A stretch of 64,000 bases of DNA from positions 37,453,001 to 37,517,000 of the forward strand of contig OX344765.1 in assembly GCA_947034895.1 (NCBI GenBank), written 5' to 3'. How positions within the stretch are numbered: position 1 is the first letter of the stretch; every line of letters starts with the position of its first letter. This document shows, piece after piece, positions 1 through 12,835 of the stretch. Below the pieces are notes generated by a model. It worked only from the letters and a program-made list of their open reading frames with translations. It ran no database searches and was not told the DNA's origin. A program made the translations under genes and the position numbers. The DNA is from Rhytidiadelphus loreus (lineage: Eukaryota > Streptophyta > Bryopsida > Hypnales > Hylocomiaceae).

Positions 1-54
1 CCTAAACTAGTCCTAAACTCACAGACGGAGAGACAATCGAGAGAGAGAGCTTGC

Positions 55-2150
55 CTGCCAGAGCAGCGGAGAGAGGACGACAGCAACAGGCTCCACAGGC
101 GGCACGGGAGTCTTCTCCGGCAGCACGTAAAGCTCCGGCGGGCAGTAGTCCGGGTCGAGAATCCCCCTCTCAGGCACAAAGTTCTTCCCTACACGAAGAT
201 CCGTCGCCGCTCCGAAGTCCAGCAACTTCAACTTGCCCTTGTCAGTCACCAGCAAGTTCGACGGCTTCACATCCCTGTGGACGATTCCCGCGGCGTGCAT
301 TTTGCCAAGAGCGGTGATGACTTGCCGCATGATTTTCTTGATGATGAGGGAGTTTCTTTGCATGTCGTCATTGTTGTTGAGCACTCGACCGAAGAGCGGG
401 ATTTCTAGGTTTTGAGGGAAGTTCTGTTGCCTCATGAAATCGAGGAGCGTTGAATCGCCCTGCACTTTCCAGCAGGAACGTTAGCAACTCGAATCGAAGG
501 GAATGGAAAACAGGATCCAAGGAACAAGATCTAAGGGTAGGCATAAACCTCATACTTCCAGATAAGCCATTTGCCGCCCCGAGTGAACTGTCCTCTGGTA
601 ATGTCAGCTGTGAAGGAGCCTAAGAAATCCGCACACACGCTGGATGCTGCTCTTGACATCCGGTAATTGAACCACTCCTCCATCTCCCCGCATTCCTCGG
701 CCCCTACCACTCCTACTTTCACCTGCAATCACGAAATTCGCACGTTTTCATATAACTAAGTTTCAAAGGAGTTTAGAAGGCAAAATCATGTTCCACGTTG
801 AATGGTTCCAACGTTGAAATGAGAGGGAACAAAAGTGCGGGATACACTGAGAGCCCATTTCCTCTCAATTCCTCTCAATTCCCAACATTTTTGAGTAGCA
901 GAGACATGGTACCATTCGCCAACGGTGTCAACTGAGTTATTTACAACAAAGTTATGCCTAATTACTGCAAATCAAGCGAAATTGAAGCCATGAAAAAAAC
1001 ATCCTCACAACTGAAGACAAACGACTCTTTGGCTTGCATATGTTCTCACTTGTTCAAGATGAGCTCAATTTAGCAAAACAAGGTCTCAGGAATTATCAAA
1101 GGTTTTCTAGAATGTTACGAAAAGGCAGATGACGAGTTTCCGTCACTGGAGGCACAACGACGAGTCTCTAATCACAAAGCCTGAAGATCCGAAAACTCCC
1201 AACGTTGCAAAAATCCCTGAAGAATACGAGTGAGAACCTCCACAATGAAAATTGTTACATTTGAACCCCTTATTGACAGGCTTTAGGGCAACAACCAGAC
1301 TTCCCAAATCCCAAACCCTATTAACTGCAGGCACAGAGTTTCGGACCGTCACCTTCTTCAACACCACTTTCTTGAACTTCTTGTAATTATCGAACTCCTC
1401 CAATCGCCGTCCGCGCCTCCCCACGCTCTCCTCCTCGGCGCTCACATTCTTGGGCAAGATCACCCCCGTGTACACCGTCCCGAATGAGCCTTCCCCCAGT
1501 CTCTCATCAATGACGAAATCCGTGCGCTTCCAGCTCCTCCGTCCACGCACAAACTCAATCACAGCCTGCATGGGCGCTCCCAGGTACGTGTCCAGCGCGC
1601 CTGTCAACACGCCCGGCTTGGCTGTCAAGTAGAACAGTCCCACGGCGGACGTCCCGGCCATCCGAAGCCTCTCCGCGTCCAAGTGGTCTGCCAACGCACT
1701 GACGTTGGATAATCCCTCAGTCGCCGCTTCCGGAAGGTAACTCACAAGCTCAGGGACGCCGTGTTGCAGCTGCGTCACCACATCGGTCACGCCATTCGCC
1801 ACCACGCGCACACTCACAGACTTCGTATGCTGCTTCGATTTCGTGACCACTACTCGCAACAATCCCTGTCCACAGAAAGTGCTTCTACTTCGACAACAAA
1901 CTCTCAAATTCATCTCTACACTCGAAGTCGCGATAGTCAATCCCATGGTCACGGAATTTAATCCCATCGTCACGGGACAAAATCCAGTCGTCACGGATCC
2001 CATCGTTGCCCTAGCTCCGAATTTGTTCGAATTCAGTGTCACGAGTGCGGCATTCACCGAATTCAAACCCATGGTAGGAGAGTGAGAGTACATTCTAGAG
2101 TATGTTGCCACAGCATTCGCCCCAACTGGAATGCTCTTACAGGTACACAT
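55..2150 (-). CDS. STN8: STN8-type thylakoid serine/threonine protein kinase (3' part off window)
   Basis: Chloroplast kinase of the STN7/STN8 family; STN8 phosphorylates photosystem II core proteins at the thylakoid membrane. Exons read on the minus strand: 1353-2150, 549-722 and 55-460, all joining in frame. Exon 1 carries a Ser/Thr/Arg-rich transit-peptide-like N-terminus, a segment reading GVLTGALDTYLGAP, then the glycine loop LGEGSFGTVY and the lysine of VVLKK. Exon 2 has GAEECGEMEEWFNYR. Exon 3 has the catalytic loop VHRDVKPSN, the DFG motif (LLDFGAATDL) and LDPDYCPPELYVLPE. Splice sites are AAG|GTGACG, GAG|GTTTAT and, at the end of exon 3, CAG|GCAAGC, a GC-type donor after the conserved LLWQ. 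The remaining C-terminal exons lie beyond position 1. The ATG at 2150 is the first in frame; an out-of-frame, transit-like ORF at 2168-2389 leaves the start slightly uncertain. STN8 is preferred to STN7 because of the segment before the kinase domain, from memory of the family. Confidence 0.85.
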
Positions 2151-3320
2151 TCAAGGAATCCATGGGCTCAGATGGAAGACGTTTGCGTGCGGGACTCGAA
2201 CTGCAGCTGAATTTTGGCGTGCGGAGGAGCTACAAGGGGCTTTAGGGGTACCATGGCGAGGCTGCTACGAGCGGGCGTGCTGCAGCAGCCATGGCGAGGA
2301 CGGAGAGAAGCGGAGAACAATGGCCCCAGCTTCCTCATCGGGGGCTGGATAGAGGTCGCGTTCAGTGGAAGGTGAAGGAAGGAATGCAAAGGAAAGGTTA
2401 AGGAGATTCCGTAAAGAGGCCGGGTGGCTGGCTGGGGAGTGGGCCCGTTATTTAGGGGTTGTGTGCCAATGGGGTGCTGCCTAATGTCATCCCCAGGGAG
2501 CCTTCCGTCTTTCCCTGAAACTGGTTTCTCAAAGACCCTTTTCCCACTTGCGACACCAATTTAGGTGAAATGAGTGACAGTACCCTGTGCTTCATCTGTC
2601 GCACCCGTCCTTAGAGCAGCAGCATCGGTGCATCTGCTTCTCCAGAACCCTTGCTTCCTCTATTACGGACGGAATTGGAAATCAGAATTTCCACATTGCT
2701 TCACAATCAATTTCGCTGTAGGTGGAGACTTACCTGGTGGAGTTTCGTGTTAGTAGTGTCTGTTTTTTTTGTTGCGTCCTGGCATTGTTCGCTCGACTGA
2801 GCGTCCTATTGTGAAATTTTTGTGTTCTTGATTTGTAAGCTTAGATATCGATTCGATGTGCGTGGAAATAGGCTTAGCAAAGGTTTGTTCGGGGTTGAAA
2901 GAATTGGTTTTCAGCTCGGGCGATGTGTGCGGTAGGACTTTGATTCAAGAGGCAAGAGTGACGCTGAGAGGTTTCTCGTGCATTGGATTGTTAGCTTCGT
3001 TTCTCGATTTATTTTGTAATCGAATACAATAAATTTCAAATAGTACCAGATTGACTAAACTTGGGAGGGATATGAGATAGAAGGGAGAATCGATCCGCTT
3101 TAATTTCTCCTCCTGTGATTCAGCTTACGTTTGATCATAGCGCTAATTAATGCATTCCTCGCAATCATCTGGCTTGCCACTTCATTGTCTACTTCTCTAT
3201 AGATATAGTGTTTATTTTTTTTGTTGTTGATGACACTCGTAGTGTTCTTGTGGACGTCTATGCTGCAGCTGCATCGACTTCTAGAGGTAGGAGGTTTTGA
3301 ACACTTCGTTGAGGCGCAGA
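2151..3320. promoter_or_regulatory. Divergent intergenic/promoter region between STN8 and IBR3
   Basis: About 1.17 kb separate the start codons of two divergently transcribed genes, so both promoters must lie here. The part next to STN8 (2170-2460) is GC-richer and contains an out-of-frame minus-strand ORF (2168-2389) with transit-peptide-like composition, which could be 5' UTR or an alternative first exon. The rest is AT-richer. I see no convincing TATA box or other named element. Confidence 0.4.
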
Positions 3321-6300
3321 ATGGCGAACACAACGACGAGTATGGTGGTTCCTGTGGACTCTGCTCATCGGCTTGACGAGCGGGCCCTGCTTAGATACTT
3401 GCAAACACATGTCAAGGGCTTTCTGCCTCCACCGGCAACTTTACAGTTATCTCAGGTAAGTACGTGGAACTCCAAAGAATTTATGTACAGCCTCCAGTCA
3501 CTTCTCGACATTAAACCTCATCCACCCGTGTCACTATTGCCAGTTGATCTCGGTACTGAGGTTCCTTTATTGGAGCTTCCTTGTAAGTATTGCAATGCGT
3601 TCATTAATTATTTTCTTAATAGACTTTTTCATGTATATATTGAAGTGAGCGCTTGTATGGAGCCGAATCTCGACGCAGGAACATGGTTTGGAGGTTTAGG
3701 GGTTTGTGCATCTCTTTTTGGCTGTCTTGACAAACGTGTATTTGATGGGAGAATGTAGTTCGGGCATGGACAATCAAATCCGACGTATCTAGTGCAAGTG
3801 GAGCTGCATGGTGCTTTACAACGCTATGTGCTTCGGAAGAAACCACCCGGGCATATTCTTCAGTCGGCCCATGCTGTTGAGCGCGAGTATCAGGTATTAC
3901 TTCACTCGGTTGACCAAAGCTTACAGTGTCAAACAATGAGCGATTTCATTGGTTAGTTGTCACTCCCAACTGTAGTCATGTATGTAACCTGGATTAATTT
4001 CGGAAGGCCTTGACTATTGAAACTTTCATGTGATCTTTCCAGGTCTTATCTGCATTAGGCGGGGGCAAATCCAAGGTGCCTGTTCCTCGTGTGTATTGTC
4101 TGTGCACAGATCCTACCGTGATTGGCACTCCTTTCTATGTCATGGAGCATTTGGAAGGGCGTCTGTTTGTGAACCCGAATTTGCCAGTAAGATCCGTGTT
4201 CCATAATTGATATTTTTTCGTAAATATTCATTTGGTCTCAGAGAATTATGTACTAAGTAAATTGAAATACCATGCCGGGAGCTCGAATACAATGAATGAG
4301 AGGTTTCAAATTAGAATAGTAGTTTTCTTTTATGGAGTGAATAAGAGAGCTCATTATGCATCCAAACTGTACCACATAGGATCTACGTTAGAACTCTGTC
4401 GTTTCTTCTATTGTAGTGCAAGTTATGAATGCTAGTGAACCTCTTACCTCATTCGTTGTTTGTCGAGAACTTAGAAATTCACCTTTTCATTACTCCTTAA
4501 GATTCACTTATATGGATCTTAGAAATTTTGTGAAGTAGACGAAAGTGATCTGGTCGTACTTGCGTCTCGTTCACTTGACCCAACGGCTACGGTTCGCTGC
4601 GCTTGCAAGAAATACGGCTGGAGTTGAAATTATTGGTGCTTTTGCTCAGGGTATGGATCCACAAGAGCGAAAGGCCATATATAGTGCAATGGCCAGAGTT
4701 TTGGCTGCTATTCATTCAGCTGATGTTCATGCTATCGGTTTGAGCCGATATGGTCGAAGGGAAAATTACTGCAAGAGACAGGTTCGAGGCTTCTGTATAT
4801 TTTTGGTAATTCTGTTCCAGTCTCTTTGTTATGAATTTTTTTCGAGATATGTCTCTTCTATTTCCCTCGTAGTTCCATTTACGTCAATTCATTACTGTTG
4901 TTGTAGTTGTGAGAGCAGGTTGAAAGATGGGCTGCGCAATATCATCTATCGACAGGGAAGGGGAAGCCTGATCCAGACCCCAACATGTTGGAACTCATTC
5001 AATGGTTACAAGAGAATATTCCAGAAGAGGATGGTTTTGCTGGCTCAAGAACTGGAATTGTGCATGGAGATTTTCGACTAGATAATCTTGTATTCCATTC
5101 TACTGAGGTATAGTTTTTACGACTCAGTTCATGACCTTGGATTTTTGGAGCATCATATGGCAGGAAGATTTGAAGTCTCTAATCTTAATGATTTATGCTG
5201 CTTGCAATCTTCTCACTTTGCATGTAGATGAAGAGTTCATTGTCAGGTATGCTTGATACAGTTACGGTCTTCTATGGAAATGAGTCACGACTTTCAATCT
5301 AATTCTGATATTGCAGGCTCGTGTTATTGGTGTACTGGATTGGGAACTCTCAACTCTTGGGAATCAGATGTCAGACGCTGCCTACAACTGTCTGGTACAC
5401 TTTGACAAGCATATTAACATTTCTTTTAATATATTTGAATTATATTATTGAGGAAATTGTACCCTGGGTTGGTAGTAATCAGTTTTAAATCAATCATCTT
5501 CTTCCATTGGTTTTGTCTTTGACCAGTTGGTATTGGTGAATGCAGCCTTATGCTGTAAAAAATAACGAGAGTCCGGGCAAGAATTACGGTTTTGATGAAC
5601 AATTTGCAGATGGCATACCATCACTATCGCAATACCTTGCTGAATACTGTGATGCAGGAGTAAGTGCGCTTTCACCGTTCATGTTTTCCTCTTATATTAA
5701 TTAGCCATTATTTTTTGTGTTTGATCGATCTTTTGTCATCCAGTCTATCCATTGGTTGTAATGTAGTTACATTTTCACTTACGATCTTGTTCTCTATATT
5801 TGGTCATGGTGTATATTTAACCAGTTAGTTAACGCTCTTGAGATATCAGTACAGTGTGCCTGTGTTTCTCTAGTTTAGGACAGCCGTGAGTAACGTGTGA
5901 ATTCTGTGAACTTCAATGGAGGGTATCATATCTTCCTGTATTCATCAGAACGTATATGCAGGGTGTTCCATGGCCAGCTAACACGTGGAATTTCTACACC
6001 GCCCTTTCACTTTTTCGATATGGTGCTATTTTGGCTGGAGTTTACTTGCGGGTGCTTCAGGTTTGCCGAGCTTACTTGCTGACTTTCTCTTACGCCATTC
6101 AACAATAACTTTAAGGATTGGGTTTTCCAAGTGGGTTTACCGGGCTTGTTGAATCCCCAACACCCTAACAGTAGACTACTCGTCCTTGCTCTATTGATGC
6201 ACGTGACGTGATATTAATCATTCATATCTTCATGTAGCATATGACCTCATCTAATTTAGTGTATTTCTGTACTTTGGACTATAGTCACAGCGCCAAGTCT

Positions 6301-9300
6301 GCAATTTCTTGTTGTTTCATTTTTAGATGATTATTACGTGTTCATGAGGTTCTGAAAAACGAATTGTGCCAGTGGCTAAAGATTTCCTGAATTTGACAGG
6401 GTAATGCTTCAGGCGGTAAGCGATCAGCAGACTCAGGAAAAATGGCGCTATACTTCGCTGCCACTGCACTTAGATTGGTGAAACAAGGGCCAATATTGCC
6501 ACCCCGTCCTCCTCACTCTGTGTCAGGTAATTCGTGAAAAATCACCTACTTGGGACGTATTTAGCGTGATTCACCCTAAAGCATGTTCGATATTTTCCAC
6601 AAAGAGCGTCTGATCTTTTCCTTATCCAGCTATTTTCCTAGATGTGATGGCTATGCTGTAAATGTCAAGGTATGAATGTGGCTATGCTTCTAGCTTTGAA
6701 GTGTCGTTTCTCTGAGGTTGCAATCACCCACTAGTTTTACCTACCAGAATGCAAGTTAGTTGACTGTCCAGATAGCATGTTGGTCAGTCATATTGTGGCT
6801 ATTATTGATATACTATTCCAGCTTGTAAATAAAAGTTTGAATCTCCTCCATGCAATAGCAGTAGTGTGCAGCATTTGTGTTGTGTAGCCTATGCAGCATT
6901 TGCCTTATCTTTTCTTTCTGTCATGGAACCAGCTAATACGGAGCCGCCTGCAAGGATTATCGGGTCTGAAAGTAGCAATCAGAATCCTCTGGGGTTCGCT
7001 CCTTCCGCAAGGGTGCAGGAGATACGGAAGAGGTTGCTCTCCTTTATGGAACATCATATTTACCCAAGTGAGAAGGAGCTCAACGAGCTGATGTACTCCT
7101 CCAGTGATAGGTGGACTATCCATCCGACCGAGGAGAGGCTGAAGAAGTTGGCGAAAGCAGAAGGACTTTGGAATCTTTGGATACCGGTACTATATTGACT
7201 TTGTTCCATGGTTTCTGCCTTGCTGGTGATGGGATAATGGAGGTGTTTAAAAATACAGTTTTCTGCATACATGCCCTGGATTAGTTGGCATCAGTCGACT
7301 CAGTTGCTAAGTTTTGCGAAACACAGGCAGACAGTGCAGCTCTGGCATCGCAGCTGCTATTCGATGATGAGAAAGCCTTACGTTCTAAGGATGCAGCTGA
7401 TCGGCTAGTGGGAGCTGGACTGAGCAATTTGGAGTATGCTCACTTATGTGAAATTCTAGGGCGGTCTATGTGGGCTCCCCAAATGTTCAATTGTAGTGCT
7501 CCCGACACAGGAAACATGGAGGTATTAACAGTTTATTCATCCAATGACAGTGTTGTATTGTGATGCTGTATAAGGCTAAGATTAATCGAGGAAAGGAATT
7601 TCCTGAGCAGCTGGTAGTGTATTTGAAGTTGTATTCACTGCAGCATTAACTCAGTGACATAGTCGGGTTCTAGTGGTCAATAATCAGTTCTGATTTGAGA
7701 TGGTGTTCATGACGCACAGGTGCTATTTAGATATGGAAACCCTCAGCAGCAGAGGCAGTGGTTGAAACCTTTGCTGGAAGGAGACATACGCTCCGGATTT
7801 GCCATGACTGAACCCAACGTGGCATCTTCTGATGCTACCAACATCGAGTGTTCGATTGTTAGGTCAGTTGTTACTTGCACTGCGTCCTGTGGTTTCTTCG
7901 CTGTTCTTTGTACATTTTTACATCGGTATTAATATTTGTTCTTGGTGGCTGCGTACTTTCTCATTTTTTCTTGAGAAGACATGAGAAAATTTGAGAAAAC
8001 GTGCCTTTTGCAAACTCTTATCTGAGTTTGAGGTGTGGCAGCAAGCGATCTGATGTATTATTATATGTTGCACTTGGGATGACGAATCGATGGAAAATGT
8101 GAAACGTTTGGTTTCTGTTTCTAATGTTTTTGCCCATTTCTCAATATGAATCATTGTGCTCATTAACTTGATTGGTATGTTGCGGTTGAGGATTGCTTCA
8201 CTAATGCCTTGCGGATTGATGCAGAGAGGGGAATGAGTATGTCATCAATGGTCACAAATGGTGGACTAGTGGTGCAATGGATCCACGATGCAAGTTGCTT
8301 ATTGTCATGGTTTGTATCTGTAGACATTAAGATTCCCAATGGTTTATTCCTCATGGTTATCAAAAGAGCCCTCGGCAGTTTTCTGTTGGTTGTTGACGTA
8401 AATGAATCAGAATCGTATATTACTGGACTTTTCACCTCTGGCAGATCGTTGTACAGCTTGCTATGGTCAAACTGTACCGATTTGTATAATTAGTGTTTTT
8501 TAATATTTTCCTCCGAGTCCAGGTTTGTGAGTGAATATTTCTATCTTGGTGTAGATATTTGCTTGTGCTAATTTTATTCTTTGCTAATTTTCTTGTGCTA
8601 ATTTCATGTGCAGGGCAAAACAAACCCAAGTGCTGCCATGCATCAGCAGCAGTCTATGGTACTTGTTGATATTAACACACCAGGCGTGAAAATTGTGAGG
8701 CCATTGCTAGTTTTCGGCTTCGATGATGCTCCACATGGTCATGCCGAAGTTAAGTTCGAGAACGTCAGAGTTCCTGTCACCAATTTGCTATTGGGTGAAG
8801 GCCGAGGATTTGAGATTGCTCAAGTGAGGATTCCTCCTTAGCTCGGATTTTTCTATTTCTAATATTGTTGCAGATGCCAACCTCCTAAGGTGGTCGGTCA
8901 TTTGATGAAGTCATGTTGATGTGCGCTTGGCTGAAATTGATTGCAGGGTAGATTAGGCCCAGGACGTCTTCATCACTGCATGAGGCTGCTAGGTGCTGCC
9001 GAGCGTGGCATGGATTTGATGGTGAAGAGGGCAACACAACGAAAAGCATTTGGCAAGACTCTCGCTCAGCAGGGCACATTTGCACATATGCTTGCCAAGG
9101 TTTGCTCATGTTCACTTCTACACTCACCTAATGAGCATTTTTCGGCTCTGGAGTTTAGGGTTATATTTTTTGCTCATCCGGATTTAGAGATGATATCAGG
9201 AAACATGGTAAGGTTTCTTCCATCTACATATTTGCTATATACTCCGTATCTTTTTTCTCTATGCTGATTTTCAGTGACCTGTGTTGCAGTCTCGATTAGA

Positions 9301-9767
9301 TATTGAGCAAACTCGATTGCTCGTTCTGAATGCTGCCCATCAGTTGGATTTACATGGCAATAAAGTTGCCAAGGGTGCAATTGCTATGGCTAAGGTAAAG
9401 CACTTTGATCCTATTTCCTAAGCTAAATTGTGGACAGAATTCAAATCTCTGTTTCCTTTACATACTCCAGTCCCTTTACTGGAGCAATTATTTGCACCAC
9501 ATTTTCAATTGCTCCTAAAAACTTAGAATGGTGCAAGCTTGTACTGATGCAACGGTAAGCTTGGATTTTCAGGTGGCTGCTCCAACTACGGCACTGCGAG
9601 TACTGGACAATGCCATTCAAGTCCATGGGGGTGGAGGTGTGAGCTCCGACTTTCCATTGTCGCATTTATGGGCAAGTGCCCGCACTCTCCGACTTGCAGA
9701 TGGGCCAGACGAAGTTCATCTTGGCACCATTGCAAAACTTGAGTTGCAACGTGTATCCAGGCTCTGA
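3321..9767 (+). CDS. IBR3: IBR3/ACAD10-11-type acyl-CoA dehydrogenase with N-terminal aminoglycoside-phosphotransferase-like domain, peroxisomal
   Basis: Plant IBR3 acts in peroxisomal beta-oxidation, including conversion of indole-3-butyric acid to auxin. Seventeen exons join in frame to 856 residues: 3321-3455, 3759-3893, 4043-4186, 4650-4781, 4919-5107, 5317-5394, 5546-5659, 5962-6060, 6400-6526, 6897-7186, 7285-7521, 7720-7862, 8225-8309, 8614-8823, 8947-9099, 9290-9394 and 9573-9767. All introns are GT-AG. Residues ~1-380 form the APH/choline-kinase-like domain, with [10 protein letters not shown], the catalytic-loop motif VHGDFRLDN and the metal-site-like [10 protein letters not shown]. 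The acyl-CoA dehydrogenase part follows, with [33 protein letters not shown] and [13 protein letters not shown]. The protein ends in SRL, a recognised PTS1 peroxisome signal. The length fits plant homologues. The exon 10 start (6897) was chosen because it keeps phase; the others are strongly constrained by conservation. Confidence 0.93.
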
Positions 9768-10559
9768 TGCACAAACATTCCCCATACTCCATCGGTCTTT
9801 TGGGCCCACTAGATTGATAAGATGACTGCAGAAGTTGAGTGGTACCGTGTGCATGTGACTTCAAAGAAACCCCAACAGACTTGTTTTTCTTCCGTTTACA
9901 TGGTCAACGTTTACCAGCCTCTGCTTGTACTGGTTGTTGAGGCGCTTGTTCTATCATTAGGGTCTATGGAGGATTTCATACTTTGTCGGAATCCTTCTAA
10001 GATAGTGGCGAGGTAAGAAGCGTTGCATATTTATGCACATTCCAGCTTGTATAACAAGTCTGCTGAAGCCTCTCTGTTGCGACACTTGTTCTGTTGGCAC
10101 GTGAATTCGTTTTGTAGGTCAAAGACAACCATGCCATTTTCATATATCAAGTTTCAGGATGCTATCTACTGAAGGAAAATGAGTAAGAATGTTAAGAACT
10201 GTACAAGGTTTCTGTTCAAATGGGTTTAATTACATTAACTTGTGTATCAATAAATCATGTTTTACGAAGTGCACATGTACTTGGCAGAGCATGATGTGAA
10301 GGGTGTACTACAGCAACATTGTAGGGGAAATTGTAGTACAGCACTTTGTGGAGCCGGAGGATTTCAAAATAGATTTGAACACGATAGCAAGAATGAACAA
10401 TCCTCTTCATCAAAATGACCAATCGAATTTCTCAAAAAATTGGCTTTCAGTTCAAGTAAGAGTAAGCCTATCCCTTTCAATTGCCAACTCAATATTGTTG
10501 AGACAAAAGAATCAGCTGCTTTTGCATTCTGCAAAACTAAATGATATACAAGGACATAC

Positions 10560-10681
10560 CTGACAACCCCAAGAGCTCTCTCCTCAAATAAGTTCAACTC
10601 CTTTAAATTCATGATGAAATCAACAAATCCAAGATATCTGAGCTTTAGTAAAAAGTCGAGGCAAACACGTGGTTCTGCATA
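10560..10681 (-). other. Orphan candidate exon, unknown gene
   Basis: On the minus strand a 122-nt open block is bounded by a good acceptor (ttgcag) and a good donor (CAG|GTATGT). It encodes about 40 residues beginning YAEPRVCLDFLLKLRYL and ending with FEERALGVV. I do not recognise the family, and no neighbouring exon could be joined in frame with confidence. A second acceptor-like site lies just downstream, but its frame closes quickly. It could be an exon of an unrecognised gene, a relic exon, or chance. The surrounding 9768-11060 otherwise holds the presumed 3' UTR of IBR3 and nothing else recognisable. Confidence 0.25.
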
Positions 10682-11060
10682 CTGCAACCAGACATTAGCA
10701 ACTGGTACTAGAGGGTCACATATTTTCATTGATGGCCAATAAATTTGAAACGTTTGTATGTCAAAATGTTGCACCTTGCAAGAGAAATAGTCGAGAGAAG
10801 GTACTTGTCACACTGCCATTGTTGGCAATTATAATCGGCTATTGCTCAGCTCTTAACTCAAATAGAGTCCTGAATAAGCTACCTGTATCAAACCCTCATT
10901 GAGGGTTTCCTGCAACCTTAGTTTGAATAAAAAAGGACGTCCCTTTCCACTTAAATTTTACAAACAAGAGACAAGACATGGTATTCAAGAATGGCTAATG
11001 TGATCCCTTACTCAATCATTTACAAGGGCAGGACCTCAAGGGAAAGCAGATTGGCAGCAG

Positions 11061-12835
11061 CTACTCTGCCAGATGTTTGGACGTCCTCTTTTGAAGGCCA
11101 TTCGCTTTATCGTGCACGATACTCTCACCAATAGTCGGTTCTCCCCAATCTGAACACAGCAAAATATAACGAACGTTGTCAGAATATCCTGCCAGGACAT
11201 TAACAAAGAAATACTTGGTAAATCAGATCCACAGGTTAGGAGAGGCTACCACAAGAAGCACAGACTTGCGTCACAAGCTTGCTATAACGATGGCTCTGAT
11301 GACTTCTATCACGTAGTTTAGAGAAAAAAAGAGACAAGTATAGAGTACTATTCACGAGCACAATTTGCTGGTTCAATTTGAGACTAAAACTTACAACTGA
11401 CACTGGTTTAGTGATTGTCAATGAACCAGACAGGATTTTCCAATGAACAAGTCCCGAATTATACAGTAAGGTGGATTGCAAAGTTTAGACAGTCACATTG
11501 TTCATATTGGATACCAACGACGATAGTAACCAACTCATACAGAGACAAAGTGGTGTATCTTTACAATAATTAGGCAAACATCGGACCCATCATGCCTGCT
11601 ACAATTATTTATCATGAGAAGAGTGAAGATGTTATCAACTGTAGACAGATCATCAGCATTAGCAGTGCTTATATATGAATCACAATATTCACAAGTTTTA
11701 GTTACTGACCTCGATCCTTCCCACCAATCCTCTCTTTGGTGGTTGCTGAAGAATCATCACCTGAGCCAAACTCATTGACTGTTGCGTATTTCTTGATTCT
11801 CCACGTGATCATCACACTGGACAGAATGCCGAGGGCAGGGAGAACGTAGGGCAATATTCCGGATTTGCCACTAGTGCCCTCAGCTCCTACGTGCGTGGCA
11901 GCACTGGTGAGGCTTCCAATGGAAGTGTTTTGAATGATCATAGGCAGGCCTCCGGCGATGGTGGGAAGAAGGAAGTCCACAAAGAAACCGACATCTGTTG
12001 CTGCGAGTCCATAGTTGATGATGTAGGACGGGACTGGCGAAAAGCGAGCCAGAAGGACAAACTTCCAGCCATCTCGTGCAACACCTTTACATAAGACATT
12101 GAAGTACTTGTTCTTCTTCACCAGGTTGCTCGCCCAGTCAGAGTTCCGGAATACCGCCCTGCATTCAAACAACATGGAAAATACAGACATGTCAGTTCTC
12201 TCAAGCCAGAACATCGACAACCCAATGCTTCCTCCATATTACATCTCGCATAGCAACACCTTCCTCAGACCTGACACGAGGAGACTAAAAATTAGGATAG
12301 TCGCGAAGCAAAATAATGAATGGTGATCACGTTAAACCCTAACTTCTTAGGAATACCAAAAAGTGGCTAGGAAGGTTTGTCAGGACATCTTCACTTCAGG
12401 ATTCTGAAGCTGCATGGGTCCTCCGCCTCAAGGGAGTGTGAAAACTAGGTTAACAATGTGATCCGCCGCATCAAATCAAGTCAAAGACAGAAAAGAAAGC
12501 AAGAAAGTTGGTGATGGAGTCCACCTTCCAATCCAAAATGCGAGAGCTGCGCCCATCACTTTTGCAGAAAACACGCAGAGGACACCCCGGAGGAAGCCGA
12601 AGAGGAAGGCCGCGGCGGCCTCGAAGACAATGGCGTACGGGAAACACAAGGCGATGGCGATCGTATGCACCACAACAAACACAGGCATTGCAGAAGGCCC
12701 CAGCCTCTCGGCCATCCCATGAAACCCATCCATCATGGCCTGCTTATCGCCTCCATAAGCATTTTGGATCGCCACGTACAGCCCTCCCGTGGTCACCAGC
12801 AAAGACAACAACCCTAATTTGGCTGCGTTGCCCAT
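11061..12835 (-). CDS. VTT-domain (SNARE-associated / TVP38-TMEM64-like) membrane protein
   Basis: Polytopic membrane protein of the VTT (formerly SNARE-associated Golgi / DedA-like) superfamily; plant members sit in endomembranes or plastids, with roles linked to lipid scrambling or trafficking. Minus-strand exons 12525-12835, 11710-12158 and 11061-11149 join in frame to 282 residues. An N-terminal hydrophobic segment (KLGLLSLLVTTGGLYVAI) is followed by PVFVVVHTIAIALCFPYAIVFEAAAAFLFG. The signature region is FGFLRGVLCVFSAKVMGAALAFWIGR, then FVLLARFSPVPSYIINYGLAATDVGF, and a last membrane segment YVLPALGILSSVMITW. The tail is charged. The third exon is an inference: exon 2 is open to a TAA at 11702-11704, but it contains an excellent donor (GAG|GTCAGT) and 11149-11061 continues the frame to a TAG. 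If unspliced, the protein would end four residues later than that donor. No gene symbol is assigned because plants have several paralogues. Confidence 0.85.

Noticed and set aside
2168..2389. Separate gene with a transit-peptide-like ORF
   Set aside because: It lies directly upstream of STN8 on the same strand, out of frame and ends before the start codon; more likely 5' UTR.
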